Assembly (NCBI GenBank): GCA_964628285.1
Contig: CAZVNP010000078.1
Location: 1-9,552, forward strand
DNA: 9,552 nt
From: JAPLDP01 sp964628285
GTDB taxonomy: Bacteria > Bacteroidota > Bacteroidia > Bacteroidales > JAGONC01
Direction: 5' to 3'
Position 1 is the first letter of the stretch; each line of letters opens with the position of its first letter. This document shows positions 6,051-9,552 of this stretch, one piece after another. A program made the position numbers and the translations under genes. The notes beneath the pieces are model-generated. The model was not told the origin of the DNA. It saw only the letters and a program-made list of their open reading frames with translations, and did not search any database.

Positions 6051-7946
6051 ATGAATGATCAGATCCATATCCTGTTAATAGAAGACTCCGAAGACGATGA
6101 ATTATTACTCAGGCGTGAATTGGTTAAAGGTAGTCTTTCACCATACATCAAACGCATTGAGGATGAGCGTGAGATGCTCATAGCACTGGAAAAAGAATCA
6201 TGGGATGTCATTATTTCCGATTACCGGATACCGGGATTCGGAGGCGATGAAGCTTTGCGTATCGCCAGGGAAAAAGTTCCTGACATCCCCTTTATTGTTT
6301 TCTCCGGGGTTATTGGTGAAGATATTGCCGTCGGCATGCTGAAAGCCGGTGCCAGCGATTATGTCATGAAACACAACCTTAAACGGCTGGTGCCGGCCAT
6401 CAGGAAAGAGATGGAGGAAATGGAAATCAGAAGGGAGAAAGCACGGATAGAAAAGTCATTGACCGAATACCAGAAACTGTATCAAAAAATCAATGACCTG
6501 ATCCCGGTGGCCATTGTCATTTTCGACATCAGGAAATTCAAATTCATCTTTGTCAACAAGACCATATCTGACATGCTGGGATACAGTCCCATGGAGTTTC
6601 GGGAGATGGGTGTGGATTCCTTTGCCGACATCGTTCACCCTAACGATCATTCAAGATTGGATACCTACATACAGGGAATCGGTAAGATGAAAGATAACGA
6701 GATCCTCGATGTGAGCTTCAGAATAAAGGATATAAAAGGAAACTGGCACTGGTTACATACCTGGAATGTTATTTTTACCAGGGAACACGACGGTAAACCG
6801 GCCCAGGTTTTATGTGCCTTACAGGATATCACTTACCGCAAAAATGCGGAGGAAGATCTGCTGGAGAGTGAGGCCAAATGGCGCTCGCTGGTCCAAAACG
6901 CACCTGATATCATTACACTGACTAACAGGGACGGCGAGATCCTTTTTATCAATTATGGAATACTCGGCTTTAAACCCAGTCAGATCGTCGGCAAAACGTT
7001 ATTTGAATTTTACGATCCTCAGTCACATGACCAGATAAAAAAGGCCCTGACCATGGTCTTTGAGAATAAATACCCTGTGGAATATGAGACCATGGCCAGA
7101 AAAGACAATGAAATGATCTGGTACGGTAACAGGGCCGGAGCGCTTACCTATCAGGGAGAGATCATTGGGGTCATTATTTTTTCGCACGATATCTCCGAAC
7201 ATAAACAACTGACCAGGGAGCTTCATGAACAGAAAGAGATACTCCAGGCCATTCTGGATCATGCACCTATCATGACCTCGTATTACGGATACGACCTTGA
7301 AAGACGATGGATAAACAAAGGTACCGAGAGGATACTGGGATGGCCGTGCAATGACTATTTTCATGCACCTGATCTGTTTGAAAAGATCTATCCTGATACA
7401 GACTACCGCGAGCAAGTTTATCGGTCCATACGAGAAGCTGATGGTAAATGGAGGGATTATAAAACTCATAAATCAGATGGCAGCGTCATCGACACCTCCT
7501 GGGTCAACGTCAGTCTATCGGACAGGGCCATTATCAGGATCGGAATAGATATCACCCAGCGTAAAATAGCGGAAAGAACTTTAATGGCCGAAAAAGAACA
7601 GGTGAAGAAATACCTTGATATGGCACCCGTTATCATGGTAGTATTGGATATATCGGGCAAGGTGACCATGATCAACAAAAAAGGATGTGAAGTTATTGGC
7701 CTTCCGGAAGAGGAGATACTTGGAAAGGATTGGTTCAATAATTTTCTCCCTCACCATGTCAGTGAAAGTGTGAGGGCTATCTTCAATAAAATAATCAGCA
7801 GGGATCTGAAACCAGTCCAATATTATGAAAATCCTGTTTTAACGTCAATGGGTCATGAATGCATGGTAGCCTGGCATAATGCCTATATCGAGGATGAAGA
7901 AGGAACCCTCACCGGAATCCTTTCGTCAGGTACCGTTATGCGTTAA
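6051..7946 (+). CDS. REC-PASx4 protein with no kinase or other output domain
   Basis: This 631-residue soluble protein begins with an intact receiver (about 5-120): E11/D12, phospho-acceptor D57 in VIISDYRIPG, S85 and K107. A charged helix leads into four PAS domains at about 143-265, 275-385, 394-505 and 517-631. The first has a PAC-type end (DITYRKNAEEDL), the second HDISEHK, the third GIDITQRK. The fourth ends abruptly at GILSSGTVMR and a stop, where its relatives continue with a DITxxK linker into further PAS or kinase domains. No HisKA, HATPase_c, GGDEF, EAL or HTH is present. Such proteins are usually hybrid kinases, so this one is either truncated or a stand-alone phosphorylation-sensitive sensor. 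It starts 17 bases after the small regulator gene. PAS ligands (heme, flavin or small molecules) cannot be told from the sequence. Domain calls are firm; the function is open. Confidence 0.9.
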   Translation: MNDQIHILLIEDSEDDELLLRRELVKGSLSPYIKRIEDEREMLIALEKESWDVIISDYRIPGFGGDEALRIAREKVPDIPFIVFSGVIGEDIAVGMLKAGASDYVMKHNLKRLVPAIRKEMEEMEIRREKARIEKSLTEYQKLYQKINDLIPVAIVIFDIRKFKFIFVNKTISDMLGYSPMEFREMGVDSFADIVHPNDHSRLDTYIQGIGKMKDNEILDVSFRIKDIKGNWHWLHTWNVIFTREHDGKPAQVLCALQDITYRKNAEEDLLESEAKWRSLVQNAPDIITLTNRDGEILFINYGILGFKPSQIVGKTLFEFYDPQSHDQIKKALTMVFENKYPVEYETMARKDNEMIWYGNRAGALTYQGEIIGVIIFSHDISEHKQLTRELHEQKEILQAILDHAPIMTSYYGYDLERRWINKGTERILGWPCNDYFHAPDLFEKIYPDTDYREQVYRSIREADGKWRDYKTHKSDGSVIDTSWVNVSLSDRAIIRIGIDITQRKIAERTLMAEKEQVKKYLDMAPVIMVVLDISGKVTMINKKGCEVIGLPEEEILGKDWFNNFLPHHVSESVRAIFNKIISRDLKPVQYYENPVLTSMGHECMVAWHNAYIEDEEGTLTGILSSGTVMR

Positions 7947-7975
7947 CATAAGAGTAACAGCCTATTTCTTTTATT

Positions 7976-9552
7976 ATGGAAACGGAATACGAGGTTTTAT
8001 TCATCGGAGCAGAGTCACCTGAGGTCCACAGGATCATTGATGTGATCAACGGTATCACTAAGGTAGAGATAACATTAACGCATGTCTCATGTCTTGCCGA
8101 TGCCCTTGCTCTTCTCTCGGATAAGGCCTTTGATGTTTTACTTCTCGATTTGGATTTACCTGACAGCAGGGGATTGAAGACTTATGACAAAGTGCGAGAA
8201 AGGGCGGGAGAGGCACTCACTATTATTTTATGCGGCGAACAGGATGAGGAAACGGCTCTCCGGGCCATGAGGGCAGGAACTGAAGATTATTGCCTCAGGG
8301 AACAATTTACGGGGGATATCTTTATCAGAAGCATCCGCTATGCAAAGGAGACTAAACTGGCGAGAGCCACTTTGCGGCAACAGGAGAATTTACTTCGAAA
8401 CCTGTTGAATGCCACACGTGATGCCAATGTATTCACTGACACCAAGGGTTGCGTGATTGATTTTAATCCGGCTGCTTTTCAATTGTTTGAATTCCCTCCG
8501 GAGGAAAACCTCAAAGGACATAATATGTCCGAGTTTGTTGCCGATGAGTACCGTGAACAGGCCATAGATGATTACCAACAGCTGATTGCCGATCTGGCAG
8601 GTCGTAATCTGATCATCCCCATGATCACCTTCAGAAAACGTCCGTTTTATGCTGAAATCAACTCAAATACGGTGACCGACAACAATAACCATCCCCTGGG
8701 AGTTATTTCAATCATCAGGGATATCACTGAGAGCAGGAAAATGGCCGAAGATATGAAAGCCTCGGAGCAACGGTTAAAAATTTTATTCGATTATGCCCCC
8801 GATCCCTATTACCTGATCGATACTGCGGGTAACTTTATCGATTGCAATAAGGAGGCTGAGAAATTACTGGGTTATGCAAAGGAAGAGCTTGCCGGAAAAA
8901 ATTTATTGTCCTTCCATCTGGTCCCATTGCATCAGGTACCTAAGATATTATCCCATTTGACTGAGATCATAAGAGGCCATCCCACCGGCCCGGATCAGGT
9001 TGTAATCAGAAACCGAAAAAAAGAGGAGCTGATCATTGAAGCTAGGACCTTTCCTGTCAGTATCAATGAGCAACCGATGATATTGGTGACGGTGCATGAC
9101 ATCACCCGGCAGCATAAAGCACAGGAGGCCATCATTCTCGAAAAGGATAGAGCCCAATCATACCTTGATGTTGCAGGTGTCATGATCATATCTCTGGATG
9201 TACAAGGAATGGCCAGCATGATCAATAAGAAAGGCTGTGAGATTATTGGAATGGAACAATTTGAGATCGTCGGGAAAAACTGGTTCGATCATTTTATTTC
9301 CCAAAAAGACCAGGAGCAGGTTAAGGCTGTGTTTAAATCCATTATCGACGGCCGGATAAAAGGTCATGAGTACCTTGAGAACGAAATAATGACACATGAC
9401 GGCTCAATTAAATTAATTTCATGGCATAATTCATTGATCCGGGATGAACAAGGGAATATTATCGGTGTTTTAAGCTCGGGGCTTGATATCACACAGCAAA
9501 GAAAAGCCGAGGAGGCTCTCATCCGTGAAAAAAGCCTATCCGATATCATCAT
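7976..9552 (+). CDS. Pseudo-receiver plus at least three PAS domains (3' end outside the window)
   Basis: The frame starts with ATG at 7976, after an in-frame TAA at 7955, and stays open to the right edge (525 codons seen). Residues 5-120 form a receiver-like domain: the acceptor position is kept (D58 in VLLLDLDLPDSRGL), but the acidic pair after the first strand is replaced (VLFIGAESPE), the conserved Thr/Ser is C86 (IILCGEQ) and the conserved Lys is R108 (DYCLREQ). It probably cannot be phosphorylated in the normal way. PAS domains follow at about 135-255 (ending RDITESRK), 265-380 (HDITRQHK) and 395-510 (SSGLDITQQRK), and a helix continues past the edge. A transmitter kinase further on is likely for such proteins but not visible. 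It begins 29 bases after the REC-PASx4 gene and is similar to it, most clearly in the last PAS, so it belongs to the same operon and is a paralogue. Confidence 0.88.
   Translation, partial: METEYEVLFIGAESPEVHRIIDVINGITKVEITLTHVSCLADALALLSDKAFDVLLLDLDLPDSRGLKTYDKVRERAGEALTIILCGEQDEETALRAMRAGTEDYCLREQFTGDIFIRSIRYAKETKLARATLRQQENLLRNLLNATRDANVFTDTKGCVIDFNPAAFQLFEFPPEENLKGHNMSEFVADEYREQAIDDYQQLIADLAGRNLIIPMITFRKRPFYAEINSNTVTDNNNHPLGVISIIRDITESRKMAEDMKASEQRLKILFDYAPDPYYLIDTAGNFIDCNKEAEKLLGYAKEELAGKNLLSFHLVPLHQVPKILSHLTEIIRGHPTGPDQVVIRNRKKEELIIEARTFPVSINEQPMILVTVHDITRQHKAQEAIILEKDRAQSYLDVAGVMIISLDVQGMASMINKKGCEIIGMEQFEIVGKNWFDHFISQKDQEQVKAVFKSIIDGRIKGHEYLENEIMTHDGSIKLISWHNSLIRDEQGNIIGVLSSGLDITQQRKAEEALIREKSLSDII

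Noticed and set aside
7023..7469. A 148-residue open frame on the minus strand
   Set aside because: It lies fully inside the REC-PASx4 gene, shows no recognisable motif, and the plus strand there encodes clear PAS domains.

Overview
The window most likely comes from a member of the Bacteroidota. Three things point there: a C-terminal tail typical of proteins secreted by the type IX secretion system (T9SS), fused to a piece of a gingipain-type (C25) peptidase; protein-coding genes that start without clear Shine-Dalgarno sequences, with A/T-rich leaders; and one good match to the Bacteroidota -7 promoter element (TAnnTTTG). GC content looks moderate and drops between genes. The species cannot be named from this sequence.

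Left part (1-3391). The window opens inside the C-terminal end of an IS4-superfamily transposase. A composite ORF follows: its first half is not recognised, and its second half is the tail of a pirin gene with a frameshift. After a 200-bp intergenic region with an inverted repeat and a candidate promoter comes an intact gene for a sigma-54-dependent response regulator (receiver, coiled coil, AAA+, Fis-type HTH), ending at a palindromic terminator. Next is a gingipain remnant that has lost its catalytic residues and runs directly into a T9SS sorting domain, with a 16-bp perfect palindrome at the junction. A strong intrinsic terminator closes this part. Three of the first four genes are partial or broken, so this looks like a rearranged or decaying region.

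Right part (3392-9552). Four closely spaced same-strand genes (gaps of 10, 17 and 29 bp) form a probable signalling operon: a membrane sensor histidine kinase (two TM segments around a dCache-like sensor, then PAS, HisKA and HATPase_c); a single-domain Rcp1/CheY-like response regulator; a REC-PASx4 protein with no kinase or other output domain; and a second REC-PAS protein (at least three PAS domains) that runs off the right edge and has a degenerate receiver. The last PAS domain of the third gene and the third PAS of the fourth are clearly paralogous, so part of the operon probably grew by duplication.

How they may work together (inference): the kinase senses an extracytoplasmic ligand and phosphorylates the small receiver and perhaps the receiver of the REC-PASx4 protein, while the PAS-rich proteins add cytoplasmic inputs. 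If the last gene encodes a kinase beyond the window, the set would be a branched phosphorelay. The sigma-54 activator upstream is a plausible transcriptional output but is separated by two terminators and a dead gene. No RNA genes, CRISPR arrays or complete mobile elements were seen.
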